Source: Periconia sp. R9002 (taxonomy: Eukaryota > Ascomycota > Dothideomycetes > Pleosporales > Periconiaceae). Taken from it: a stretch of 64,000 nt of DNA. This document shows positions 22,299-34,051 of the stretch, in pieces. Location: the NCBI GenBank assembly GCA_023627715.1, contig JAMAHW010000017.1, positions 496,001 to 560,000 of the forward strand, read 5' to 3'. The notes under the pieces were generated by a model. That model saw only the letters and a program-made list of their open reading frames with translations. It made no database searches and had not been told where the DNA came from. A program made the position numbers and the translations under genes. Positions within the stretch are counted from its first letter, which is position 1. Every line of letters begins with the position of its first letter.

Positions 22299-24055
22299 TT
22301 ACCATCCGCCACCACCACCATCAGCGTCACCGCCGCCAGAGTTGTCATTGCCGCCCCAGCCATTGTCGTTGCCAGCAGCGCCAGAGTCGTCGTTAGCACC
22401 CCAACCACCGTCACCGCCACCGCCGGAGCCACCCTCGCCATTGGAAGCAAGAGCCTTGCAACGCTGTGAATACGTCAGTAACAGCCCGGACAAAGCATAT
22501 GGAATCATGTACATACCTTGATGGTGTGACCTTTCTCGCCGCAGTTATTGCAGGTGACCTTGGACCAATCCTTGGGTTCGGGGCAATCGCGAGAGAAATG
22601 GCCAGTCTTCTCGCAGTTGCGGCACGTCGAATTTTCAGGGTTGCGGGGCTGATCACACTCCTTTGAGATGTGATCTTCGGAACCGCAGTTGTGGCAGGTA
22701 CGGGGTCCACGGGACTCGACGTTGGGACACTAGACATTGTCAATAAAGGTTCTGGGAACCCAAATTTCAAACGGGAACTCACATCACGGGAGAAATGACC
22801 CATCTGATTGCACTTGCGGCACTCAACATTCTCAGCAGAGCGAGGCTCCGTGCACTCGGAAGCCTGGTGACCCTCCTGTTTGCAGTTGCGGCAGGCGTTG
22901 GGATTGTAGCGAGCATCAGGACAGTCACGCATGCGATGGCCCTCCTTCTTGCAGTTGAGGCACTCGATGATGGGATCCTTCTTCTCAAACTCGACCTTGG
23001 GCTCGCTGCACGATTTAGCAATATGGCCAAGCTTAAGGCAGTTGCGGCACAGTGGAAGACCACAATCCTGCATGAAACCGGCAGACTTGAGACGCTCCAG
23101 GTTCTCCGCGTCGTCTTTGGGCCAACCGCTGGCAAACTTGGCTCGCTTGGGCTTGGGAGTGAGCTGCAGAGAGAGCACGTACTTGCAGTCAGGAACACCC
23201 GTGAGGCTAACAATGGTGAAGTTGACGGGAAGCTCACCGCACACCAAAGCTCGAAGGTAGATTGGAATCTGATCATCGCGTAGAGCCTTCTCAATCTCGA
23301 CAAGGCTGAAGTCGCCTTCCAGAGAGCGAGCATAAGCCCGGAGACAAACCTTGAATGTATCAATATCCTTCTTCATGCCGGCGTCGATGAGCTTCTTCCA
23401 GGCCTCGGCGGGGTCGAGCTCGGGAATGCCAGTCCAGTCAATGAAGCGCGGCTCAGTACAATCAGCAGCCTTGTGGCCCTGCTTCTTGCAGAGTTTGCAG
23501 AGGAACTCGGGGTTCTGAGGACAAGTGCGAGCCGGATGACCCTCCTCGTTGCAGATGTTGCAGGTGCCAGAGAAGGGACGCTGGACCTTGGGATTGGGAC
23601 AATCAGCCTTGTTGTGACTACGACGACGTTAGTTATAACCCAAGAGATGAAGGAAGAAGACGACTTACCCAACCTCGCCGCAATTGAAGCACTCTCCAGT
23701 CAAACCGCCACCCTCAGGCTTGCTAGGGCACTCACGCGCGAAATGGCCTTCTTGCTTGCAGCTATTCAAAGTTAGTAGAGAAACTTTCGGGGACAAGGCA
23801 GAGCGACTTACATGCGGCACGCGGTATCACCACCAGTGCCAGCGTCATCGCCAGCACCAGCATCGTTGCCGCCGCCCCAAGAGTCACCACCGCCATCGGC
23901 AGCAGCAGTACCACCACCCCAAGAGTCGTCGCCTCCACCGGCGCCCCAGGTATCGCCGCCGGCGCCAGAGTCCGTACCTACGCAGGCAGTCAGTCAAACA
24001 TCGACGTCATGTAGATTTCAGCTGGTGGGCACTTACCGACAGGATCCCACGACAT
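22299..24055 (-). CDS. Zinc-knuckle (CCHC) nucleic-acid-binding protein with 11 knuckles
   Basis: Predicted single-stranded nucleic-acid-binding protein of the CNBP/Gis2 kind, but larger. Exons 24037-24055, 23812-23977, 23669-23761, 23617-22783 (read downward), 22517-22729 and 22299-22463 give 496 aa. Eleven C-x2-C-x4-H-x4-C knuckles are readable: four near the N-terminus (for example CRICKQEGHFAREC and CFNCGEVGHNKADC), then a helical middle segment of about 110 residues, then seven more, ending CNNCGEKGHTIKRC. Both ends are Gly/Trp/Asp-rich (DSWGGG, NDNGWGG). Several introns fall inside or at the edge of knuckles, so correct splicing is confirmed by the completed C-C-H-C patterns. A role in RNA binding or translation is inferred. 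Confidence 0.92.
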
Positions 24056-25751
24056 ATTTGCTCAATTGCTCGCCGTGCGTAGGATCCGAATCGAAAGAAT
24101 GTCAAGTAGGTAGAGAGAAGAAAGCAGCAACTGCAGTTGCGTGTGCGGGTGTGTGGTGTTGTGTAGTGGGGTGGGGGAGAGAAGAAAAAGAAGAAGAAGG
24201 AGCGAGAAAGCGAGGTACGAGGTAGAAGGTAGAAGAAGGTAAGAGGTCCCGCAGCTCAGTTGGGCGTGAGGTGCTGCTTTTTTGTGGGTCCGGGTGCGTA
24301 GAGGAGGAAGGAAGGGAGACAGGTACAAGGGGTCCTCACTTATTAGTCACGAGCACGTGCCTAACTCTAATTTATCTTGACGATTGATGCACGAAGGTGA
24401 GTGCGGAGTGGAGGAGGTGGCACATGAGATGAGGTGAGTGAGTGAGCCAATTGAGCCGTAAATTATATGTAGAGTTGTATAGACATCAACGCCCGCGAAT
24501 TTGCCTCTGGGCACACCATCAAAATGTGCATCTGGAGCATTGACCCAACAGTACAACAAGTTCCAATCCGCCCTGAAGCTTTCAATCGGTCCCAAGCTCC
24601 AGCAAGCACAAAACCAACGAACAAGCGAGGAAACAAGCAAACAAGCAAACAGAGAAATACAAACCCTCGTCCCTGAAACCTCTGTACATCTTATTGATAC
24701 CTAGGTACATATATACAGACCTTACCTAGGTGAGGAAGTTTTCCTGTGCCATGTACATATGTACCATTCTTATACCAATCACGCCAGTAGTAACAATTGA
24801 TTAAATCAATTAATACTTAGGTACTTACTTATGATATGAAGTCTTCTTCGGATTTCAAATAACATAGAGCTCACTGAGTATCAACGTGTATGACCGCACC
24901 TGGGATTGATTCGTACAACAAACGAACAAGTAAACACATAACCCTCGTACTCGTACCTGCAATAGCCAATTGAAGTATCACATTCAATCACAAGCATATA
25001 CACACATGAAGTCAAAATAATCTGAGCAACACAAGACCAGAGGCGTAGTAGAGAAGTACATCAGAGCAAGGGGACTAGATAGCGCGAAACTACATACGAG
25101 GAAGAACGGTACATTTATACATAGATACCTAGTAGGTGTACATATGTATACAGTCAAAGGGGACGAAGAAGGAACAAGTAAAGTGTACGTACATAGTTTC
25201 TCGTAGCTAAATACCAGATGTACATATGCATTGATTTTCCACGTTTAGTACATGATGTATAAGAGCGATATCTATTTTTTTTTTCAATTACACACGAACA
25301 CATAACTGCACCGACGCTTACGAAGAAATCATTCATTTCATCAACTGACATCATCAATTCATCTCAATTGTACTGTACTGCTCTCTTCCGTTCCACTCCC
25401 TTCTCCTAGGGGTGGTTTGGCTTGGTATCAAATGGTACATTCATGCATACATAAGCAGCAAGTAAAAAGAAAGAAAAAAATAAAACACGCCAGAGGGAAT
25501 TGACCACTAAATTCCCAAACCAGGAACCCATCAACCATTCAACCCAAATAGATTGAGTTCCCCCTTGTCGCCGTCGTTCATGCAAGTGATCAAATCGTGC
25601 CGCTCCACAGCCAACAGAACCAATCCTTCATTACCCACGCTCCGAACAAAACCGCGGCGTACCTGATATCCGTTTTCAAAACTTAAAAACAGAAGAAAAA
25701 GGAAAAATCGCATGTCGTGTTTCGTTGCCGGTCATAAAATCCAGGTTATAC
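24056..25751. other. Intergenic region with TACATA/CCTAGG tracts
   Basis: About 1.7 kb without a gene. It holds the promoter of the zinc-knuckle gene on the left and the 3' end of the chitin synthase gene on the right. Short TACATATGTA-like palindromes recur at 24700-24770 and 25130-25240. Confidence 0.45.
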
Positions 25752-28524
25752 TTATACACCGCGGAACTGTGGAACAAAAGTTAGCAAATTCATCCCATCT
25801 CGGAACCGGCAGAGAGGTACTCACCGCCCGAATGACCAAGAACCACATAGCGCCAATGAACCTAAACGCACTCAGTCCCGCAACACTCCACAGCACAACA
25901 GCGAGGTAAATCGTGGCGACTTGATCCCGCTTCGCGGCCTCCTCGTTCGGCGTCTTCACTGTGACTTCGAGACCGCCGCTCTGCAGCACCACCACCGTGA
26001 GGGCCAGGTTGCAGAACATCCAAAACAGCACGACCGAGCTGCGGAATCCCTTGTAGTAGTCTTCTTGTTTATCCTGCGGAGATGCTTCCTTCTTCTCCTC
26101 GACCCATTTGGTGCGGAACATGGCGAGCTCAGCTTCGTACTGCGTGTTGAGATCGGCATCGTCGGTCGGGGCCTCAATCTCAGCTTTGCCGTCGGCCTTG
26201 GTCGCGACCGAGGGCAGCTTTTCCGGCTTCGTGTCGCCCTTGGTGCCCCACGTGATGTCGTGTGTGTTGCAGAAGGCGTACACGTTGAGGATGTTGATGT
26301 ACGTGGGTGTCAGCAGGAGGTACTGGATGAAGGACGTGAACATGTGCCAGGGATCCAAGAAGATGATGGACACGACGAGCCACATGGCGTAGGTGGACGC
26401 AAGCGACACAATCAGCGTGAAGAAGATGCGGTCTCTGAAGATGTCGCCGATGTTGAAGCCGTTGTTTTCTCGAATCTGCGACTGTACCGACCGCACTGTG
26501 ATGAAGATGGACGCAAACATGAGGTAGGCCATGATGACACACCAAAAGTACACCATGGTCATGTACAGCCGATTGGAACCCTGCGGCCGGTTGCCTAGCG
26601 CGAGGACGAAACATGATATCAAGACAGCCACGTACAACCATTCGAATATGATGAAGAGAATGTTGCCAGCGGTGCCAAGTTCCGAAGCCAAAGATGCCGT
26701 GAGAATTCGAAAGACGAGGAAGAAGTTACCGAGCGCCAACCACGCGAAGAGCATGCTGATGGTCTGGTACAAGAATTCTACCAAAAACATCATCTTGCGG
26801 AGGAATGTGTGGCCACTGCGGAAGATATCAAAGGAGTGGGCAAGGGCGTACACGGCGGCAAAGAAGGAACCGTTCAACCATCTTCGCCGTTGGAGGATAA
26901 AGTCGGCCATTTCAGTCGGTACGTCTGTCTCGCCAGTAGCTGACTTGACGTACTGCAGAATCCAGCTGCACTGCCTCTTGGACACCAGTTCGAAGCACAG
27001 AATACGATCCTCGGCAAGATACATGTTCGCAGTAAAGATGCCAGCATTGGTGCCGTGCATCTCCTCGCCCAGGAAGTACTTTTGAAGCGGTCCTTGGCCG
27101 GTCTTGTCGTTTTGAAGAGCAGTGTACCGATAGGCAGAGAAGGCTCCGGGCAGCACCGTGATGAAACCAAAGGCAGACTCCAAAGGCTTGTCGAGGATAT
27201 TGCTCATCTTGTACTCGAAATTTTGCGTTGCCACGAGGGGATTCAGCAATTTCTTTCCGTGCACCAACATAGCCTTGATCTCACCGCAAGCACCAGCGCA
27301 CATGGGCTCTAGATCAAAAGCTTTCCAAAGTTGATAGATGGAGTCCTTGCCCGGCTTCGTTCCAGCGTCAATCAGTACGCAAATGTTGGGGTTCAAGTCC
27401 TCGCCAAACGCTTGAAAAAACCAACGATGCGAGTTGATCTTCTTCTGATTCTTTTCCTTCAGACAAAAGAGCATCTGCACCGGCGTGGTCCCCTTTCTCA
27501 CGTTGACGACGCCTTTCTTGATATCGACCGTCATCTGCGTGGTGTACTCGTAAAGATGGGCCGTCACATCCTTGTTGTTGACGTTCTGCTTGGCGACACC
27601 GTCCTGGTACACACCCAGTGCAGCCAACACGGCCCTGGTTCGAGGGTTGATCTTCGCACGGCCGTCACTAACGACACACACGACGATCTTCTTCCAAGCC
27701 TCCTTGCCCCATGTCTTGCTATTCGGCCGGTTGTTCATGTGTTCTATGTTTTTGATGACACCGCTCAGTGTGCGGGCGAACAACTCATCCTCCTCGTTGT
27801 ACATGGTAATGACAATGAAAAGCTCTGTATCACGGTTCTTGGCAAACAACTTCTGTCGGAGGGTGAAGCGCTCTTCCACAAAGTGCTTGGGATCGCAAGT
27901 CACGGCGGAGTAGCGCATGTGGGTGAATTCATCGCGCTCCGGGGGCTGGGCGTGTGGCACCTGATTGAGCAGCCGTGGCGGGATCGGGCAATCCAAAACA
28001 TAGTTGCCGCGGAACAGCGGAATTCGCTTGACCGTCTTCCACCGCTTTATGGGGGCTGGTTGAGGCTCGGGGCTTGGGGTGTGATGCGGCTCATCTTGGA
28101 AAGGGTTATGCGCGTCTTGATGGGGGTCAGGCCCGTACGAGTCGCCGCTGTCTATCATGGGTTTCCCATCCTCGTGGTCTTGCCAGTATGGATCGTTGGG
28201 TTGCGGGTCATAAGGCTGGGTATAGTATGCATCGTGATGTGCTTGTGGATCGAGCGAGTAGTCGCTGTCGGTGTGATGTAGCGGCGGATGAGGTTGTAGC
28301 GGCGGGCGATAATCATCTTGATAGTCACCTGGGCCGTACGGGATGTTTTCTACGGAATAACTGGGCTGTAGCTGCAATCTATCGCTTGACGCAGTGTAGC
28401 CAGGGCCAGGGCCCATGGGTATCTCGAGTGGGCCTGCTGGTTGCGGCGTGTAATGATCTTCGAGTTGGTAGCCCTGGAGAGGCTGGCCGGGCGACGGCGA
28501 ACGATTGGGATGGTGGGGATTCAT
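25752..28524 (-). CDS. Chitin synthase, division 1 (class I or III type)
   Basis: Membrane-bound GT2 enzyme that polymerises N-acetylglucosamine from UDP-GlcNAc into cell-wall chitin. Two exons (25825-28524 and 25752-25766) give 904 aa; the last exon encodes only Phe-Arg-Gly-Val and the stop. The first 165 residues are Pro/Gln/Tyr-rich. The conserved core starts at [17 protein letters not shown]. Catalytic motifs are DAGTKPG (about 386), EDR (about 504) and QRRRW (about 545). Multiple TM helices follow, and the block [12 protein letters not shown] precedes a charged linker. There is no myosin motor or cytochrome b5 domain, so it is not class V-VII. Without alignment I cannot separate class I from class III, though the overall sequence looks closest to class III. 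Confidence 0.95.
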
Positions 28525-30162
28525 GGCCGGGGAGTAGTGGTCGTCCTGGTCAGACCCTGGAACAGGACACGATCAGCAAGACAGAAATGATAGTGTGTGT
28601 AAAGAACGCAAGCAAAGTGTAGTAGATAAAATGGGGCGGTAGTATATGGATGTGTGAGATTGGGTATAGCGAGAGTACGGTAGAAGGGGAACGATAAGAG
28701 GAGGGAGAAATTGGGGTGATAGTTGAGGACGGGTTTTGGATAGATGATGCAAGCAAGGCACTGCCATATGGAAGTAGGTTCAGCGGATGGCGTAAACCCG
28801 GTCGGCAGTGCAAGTGCGATCGTCTCCACGTGCGCAACAATGGTGGCGCGGAGAAGAAGGGAACCGTTGCTGAGGAATGAATGGATGTATATGGGGGAAT
28901 GGAATGCAGTCGGTACATACCCAAGCGATTATAACTCATGATGAAGGTTGGGTTCCCTCAGGCGCCCTGTTCAATGTTCTCTTGCAACTTTCCCTCGGCG
29001 CGCGCGCAACTTCAACAACTAGTCCGGGTAGAGTACTAAAGTGCAGGTAGTGCAGTTCTTTCCCCTCTTCCCTTGCCTGGTCTTCTCTTGCGTCTTTCTT
29101 GTTGTTCCTTGGAGGGCTATTCGTGGAGGGTTCGAAACGGCGAAGGGAAATGGATGGGTACGTTATGTAGGAGGTCAAGATGGGGTTTCAGGTGGGCTAG
29201 CGGGTTTCTGTTTACCCAGCAACAACGATACGAGCAAGCAACGAGGTCTGTGCACGACTCTCACGTCACAGCTCTTCTCGAGCAAGGTTCAAGAAGAATC
29301 AAGGAAAGGAAAGGGAGAAATAGTAGAGGGGACGGTTGCTGTATCTTGAGTGTATATATCCAGCGCGCGTGAAGCACGAGAAGATCTCTTCAGCCCCTCG
29401 CTCAGCCTCAGCCAGCGTGATTCCTTTTTTCATCTGATCATGCTTCCTCGCTTGTCATCTCCATCCCACATCTTTGGTGGACACGCGTAAGCGGGTTATT
29501 TTTGGCGATTGGCTATCGAGACAAGGCGGTGCAGCTTGGGTGGCGCATTACACTTCGCTAATCCGCTTTGAACCACCTCCGCAACGGCCCGCCACAGTCC
29601 ACTATACCCAAGCAACACTAAAACTCCATCCTTTGCCTCGCATCATTGCCTTGTTGCCCGTCTTACGCGTCTCGTCAACTTACGTACGTACACATCAAAT
29701 CCTTATTCATCTTGGCAGCCGTAATTGGGACAAGCAATTCCTTTTCCCTTCCTAGTCATGTCACTGTAATCATTGCATAGAAGTACATGAAATCTACCCA
29801 ACTACATGTTCATTCAACATGTTCCATTTCTTTTCTCAAACGGAAAAGAACGTCCGAGCGAAGGTTTGGATTGGTAGCTAGCTACCTAGCTTGCTCGCTA
29901 GCCAAGTTATTAGTTGGTGTGGGATGATAGGAGGGAGGGATGAACGAGGTTGGCGTCTGCTCATCAGCCTTGTTCAACCGCTAGGGTGGTTAGTCACATA
30001 CCTAGGTAGGCTGGGGAGAGCCGGTGGAACAGTAGGGAGAACCCCTACGAATGGTTCATCATTGAAAAGACTTTGGTATAAATGCACAAAAAAATGTCTA
30101 GTTATCAAGGGTATCAATCGATCAATCAACCTCCCCACTCGTCCCTCCTACCTGAACTTAGC
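28525..30162. other. Long upstream region of the chitin synthase gene
   Basis: About 1.6 kb without a supported gene. The part next to 28525 should be the promoter and 5' UTR of the chitin synthase gene. The right end, up to 30162, is the 3' flank of the phosphatase gene. CTAGCTAGC-like and CCTAGG low complexity occurs at 29870-30010. Confidence 0.4.
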
Positions 30163-30767
30163 TCAACTCAACTCCCCCTTCTCCAACTTCCCCAAGAAAG
30201 TCTTCCCAAACCTCATGCACTGCTCATAAGCAGTCGCAAACCCCTCTTTCCCTCCATAATACGGGTCCTCCACCTCCTCCGCTTCCCCTCTCCTCCCCTT
30301 ATCCCCAAACTCCCCGAACAGCATAACCTTGCCCACCCCGCTCTCATCACCGCCCCTCCGCTTCACTTCCCTCTCCCGCAACACCTGCAAATCATACAGA
30401 TTGCTCCCGTCCATGGCGAAGATGTAATCGAACGCGTCGAAGTCGGTCGCAGGCGAGAATTTGCGCGCAGAGTGCTTGTATGAGGTGATGCCGTGGGCGC
30501 GGAGCGTCGACATGGTGCGCGAGTCCGGGCTGTCGCCTACGTGATAGGCACCCGTGCCGCAGGAGTCGATGGTTTTGATGAGCGGGTGTGAGGGCATTGT
30601 GAGGTGTTGAAAGACGCCTTCGGCCATTGTGGAGCGGCCTGCAGGTGGGGTTAGCAAGGGGTGGCTTTGGAGGAGGGGTGGTGGGGTAGGGAGGGCGACG
30701 GACAAATGTTTCCCAGGCAGACGAAGAGCACCGAGACGGGCTGCGGAGAGGTTTTGGCGGTGGCCAT
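30163..30767 (-). CDS. Low-molecular-weight protein tyrosine phosphatase
   Basis: Cytosolic phosphatase of the LMW-PTP/arsenate-reductase fold. Exons 30704-30767 and 30163-30638 give 179 aa. The P-loop is VCLGNICRS, with nucleophile Cys17 and Arg23 (C-x5-R-S). The general acid is the Asp of EDPYYGG near residue 146, followed by the usual helix (YEQCMRFGKTFLGKL). The intron splits the P-loop itself, after the first base of Cys22, and has a weak GTCCGT donor with a CTGCAG acceptor. Splicing is well supported because it regenerates the full motif. The loop between residues about 120 and 140 is extended and charged compared with the yeast enzyme. Confidence 0.94.
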
Positions 30768-31237
30768 TCTGGAGGATTGGTTGGTGTGGTGTGGTGTAAA
30801 TTTGTGGGAGTCGTGAACGTGTTGTGTTTTGAGGTGTTGGAGTGTGGTGCTGAGGTTTGGTGGTTGCTGTAAACGAAAAAGAAAAATGTCCGTATCGATC
30901 GACAGGGCCCGCTACGTCATATGCCGACGACCCTGCAGGATAGTTTACGCCGGCACGAGCAATCAATTAATAGAACAAACACAAGGACTGATCTCAAGTA
31001 ACTACTGCCTTTTGGACCGCATGATAGCGTGTACATGTATAATTTTTCGAAACCTTTCCCAGAAATATTGAGATCATTGGTGTAGTTTAATAGGCAAATT
31101 CGGACTGTATGAAACTGCATATCAATCAATTGTAGTATACATTATGTATCATTCTTAATCTGATCGGGCGAGCAAAGAACCTCTCGTTGATAAAGATCTT
31201 CAAATTATATGAGCTGGTGCTCTAGCCCTAATAAGTG

Positions 31238-32332
31238 TTATCCAGATGACCGCTGCCCTGTATTGTCACTACTTCCAATAAAAACCACTTCTACAGCAGC
31301 GAAACTGGGAAATGAACGTTAGCATATAGTCTTTTACTCGGTAGGAGTGCGTCTTACGCGGCAGTTGCTGCGAATATCTCTGCCTTCCTAGCAGCAGTAA
31401 AGAGGGCCAGGCTAGTGGAGAAAACAGCTGTAAAGAGCATGACCAATCCAATCCGGACAATCATCCGTTTGACAAAGTACAAAGCAAGAATGGTCAAGGT
31501 TGGTAAAATCGAGGATAGTAATGCCGCGACAACGTTACTTATCTGAGTGATACGCTCCCCTGAATACTTCCGAACTTCACTGCCTCGCGCCCAGGATTCA
31601 TATTTCTTTGCATTTAATCAGCATTGATCAATGAAGGTAGAGTTGATGCAAACCAGTACCTTTTGCCGTCTGTGTCCTAATATGGAATGGTAAACGTCGA
31701 GAAGCCGGCCGCGCAAGAAAGATGTAAAAGCATCATCTTCCAACTGGCGCGGAAAGAGGGTAAGGTACTCTGATTCATTTCTGTTCTCCCACACTTTTGC
31801 TTCTTCACCCACAAGAAAACTATTACCGCCTTTTGGTCGAGATAACCACTCCCGAAGAGAGTTCAACTCTCTTTGTTTGGGACTATCTGCCCCTTTGATC
31901 CGTAAGGCGAGGGCTATTGCTGAATCTACACTACTCATCAATCTTTCATTTGTGACTGAGAAACGTCTGATGCGAACACTTACTATACTCATGCAGCTTA
32001 CTCCCAATCTGTACCAACTGGTCATATTGCTCGGAGTCTCCATCCTCTACATTATCGAGCATCGCGCGAAAGTCCTTCGCATAACTGATACGAGTTGGAT
32101 CTTGTGATTCGGCGTCTTCCTCTCTGGTCTTCTCTAGCTGATGTTCCATGTCCTGTAACTCAGCTTGGAGGCGTAGGAGATGAAGCATGTTCAGCGCTTT
32201 GAAGCGACGAAATATAGCATTGTCGGGAGAGGTGCTCATGAGCGAAGCTAAGGCAGGATATCCATCGTGAGCATTCTCGATTGTGGAAGAGTACGACGCA
32301 TTCTCAACGGGCTGAGGATTGGAGGTTTGCAT
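31238..32332 (-). CDS. DUF6594 fungal membrane protein
   Basis: Fungal-specific protein of the DUF6594 family, function unknown. Exons 31984-32332, 31660-31925, 31358-31605 and 31238-31304 give 309 aa. Family hallmarks are GYPALASLMSTSPDNAIFRR, then LHLLRLQAELQDMEHQL, a central REWLSRPKGGNSF, and a C-terminal membrane region (ISNVVAALLSSILPTLTILA) ending TAARKAEIFAATAAFAAVEVV. The first intron acceptor was placed at 31926 because it restores the family string KLHEYNSAIALALR; nearer AG sites give a stop codon or an intron of only 28 nt. It diverges from the STAND-N/retropepsin gene. The start could be the ATG at 32332 or one further upstream. Confidence 0.85.
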
Positions 32333-32659
32333 TGAGAGAAAAAAGGGCTTGAGACATTTATTTGCAGAACATTTGACGTTATTGATAAGGGTATATGCTT
32401 TGCAACGAGGGGCTGTCTCTATGAGTTTGGTCTGCATATGCGGCAATTTCCTGATTGGACCTTTCTATACGAATGTGAGCGAAGCGACGAATGAAAAGAA
32501 TATGCTGAACCTTCCAACCTCCACCGTTCCCATGACACGTTTAATCGTAGGAATCTTTGTTCTTCGGCTTTCAGCCTTCCCACTAACCATCGACGCAACA
32601 CCAGTATCTCAGAATTTAACTAATTCCTATTCAAACTTTCAGTGCGTGAACTAAACGCA
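32333..32659. promoter_or_regulatory. Divergent promoter region, DUF6594 / STAND-N-retropepsin genes
   Basis: About 327 bp separates two divergent start codons, so the two promoters overlap or are shared. No recognisable factor site was found. The assignment rests on geometry. Confidence 0.4.
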
Positions 32660-34051
32660 ATGGCCGATTCTCTAAGCTTAACGGCTGGTGCGATTGCGGT
32701 AATCACTCATGTGTCAGCGCTTTTACCCAGAATCCATGAACAAATCGAAGAGAAGGGCAATGATTTGTTCTTCCTCGAAACAGAGTTGCATATTCAGCTT
32801 CTCAAGGAGATCAGTGAGGCATCGCTGTGGGCAACTTCATCGGTACCTGAATCGGCCAAGATGTGCTTGCAAGCTTGTGATCGCTCATTACGGGAAGTGG
32901 AAGCGCTTCTATCTCGACTTGTGGCAAGCGAAAAGATCATAGTCAAAGACAAACGTGATTTGATACAGTTGGGAATAATAACAAAGTTCGAAGACTTTCA
33001 TCGCCATGTTAAGCTGCTCAGGGATATAACCGCGAGGTAAGGAAACCGAAAAGCAAACCAATATTTTTTTGGTAACCATTGCATTGCAGCACGGTCACCA
33101 ATCAGATTCTCCGTCGCTACCAACAGGAAGATAATTCTCGAAGCTCAATAAACGGGAACGTGGTGATCGAAAATATCATCGATGCTAACCAAAACATTCA
33201 AAATGTGGAAGAATCAGTGGCATCGGTCGCTCAACAGATTCGCGAGGTTCTTAGCGATAATCCAGATATAAATGGACAATTTACGGTGGTAACCAGATTC
33301 AGTGACCGGGTTAATCGAGACGGAGATCACTCAGAGAACGATATGAAAGAGTTAGAACAGGCATTACGAAGGATGAACATACCCTCAGAAGCCCCTTTCA
33401 GGAAGCCCAACCCGTTCGAATTCACCGCGAAGATCCTACATCCAGTGGAAACCAATCAAGAAGCATCTCTGACAGCGTGCGCTCAGCTTGATACCGGCAG
33501 CGAGGAAGACTGGATGTCGATGGACCTCTTGAAACGCTTAGGGCTTGAAAATTATCTAGAAGATGTCCTGAACGACAAACTCTACACAGGCATCAACGGA
33601 AATCTCTTTCAACCCGTGGGCAGAGTCAACGTAACCTGGACAAGAAATTCCGCAAAATCATGGCACACTGATTTTCTCGCAATCGAGACATCCGCCTTCG
33701 ATATGTTGCTGGGCAGAAAGTTTATAATCAAAGAAGGGCTATTTGTCTTTGCAGACTCTGCCTTTGTAGCGGATGTGTCAAGACTGGCACCACTTTCCCC
33801 AGGTACGATTGCAGAACCCTTTGTTGCCGAATCACTCACTCTAACTCTGCGTAGACGACTACAAGAAAATGGAACAGAATATACGGGAGAGAGGTGCAGA
33901 GAACAGTGAACTGTCGTTGACGCGAGATGCGAAGGAGAAAGCGCGCCGTCAGAAACGGCGTGAACAGAAGGCGGCGTCGAATCTTAGTCTTGCAACGACA
34001 CCTGGCTCGAGGACGCCTTCATCCGCGTTATACCCTCCTTCTAGTAATTGA
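32660..34051 (+). CDS. Fungal STAND-type N-terminal region fused to retropepsin-like aspartic protease domain
   Basis: Three exons (32660-33036, 33090-33802, 33855-34051) give 428 aa. Residues 1-120 (MADSLSLTAGAIAVITHVSA, then a helical bundle) resemble the N-terminal domain preceding NTPase modules in fungal STAND/NLR-like proteins. A polar linker (NGNVVIENIIDANQNIQNV) follows. Residues about 235-355 look like a retropepsin: DTGS at 260-263 within CAQLDTGSEEDWMS, and a second hydrophobic-Gly motif FDMLLGRKFI near 330. The C-terminus is Lys/Arg-rich (DAKEKARRQKRREQK). No NACHT, NB-ARC, ankyrin, reverse transcriptase or integrase region is present, so this is neither a full NLR nor a retroelement. 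Proteolytic activity is inferred from one motif. The last intron was placed to avoid a short different-frame tail. Confidence 0.7.

Noticed and set aside
24246..24300. tRNA-like A-box (GCAGCTCAGTTGGG)
   Set aside because: No matching B-box (GGTTCGANTCC) at the right distance and no acceptor-stem pairing could be found.
31953..31983. 28-nt intron option in the DUF6594 gene
   Set aside because: Too short for a fungal intron; the 58-nt alternative restores the family motif.
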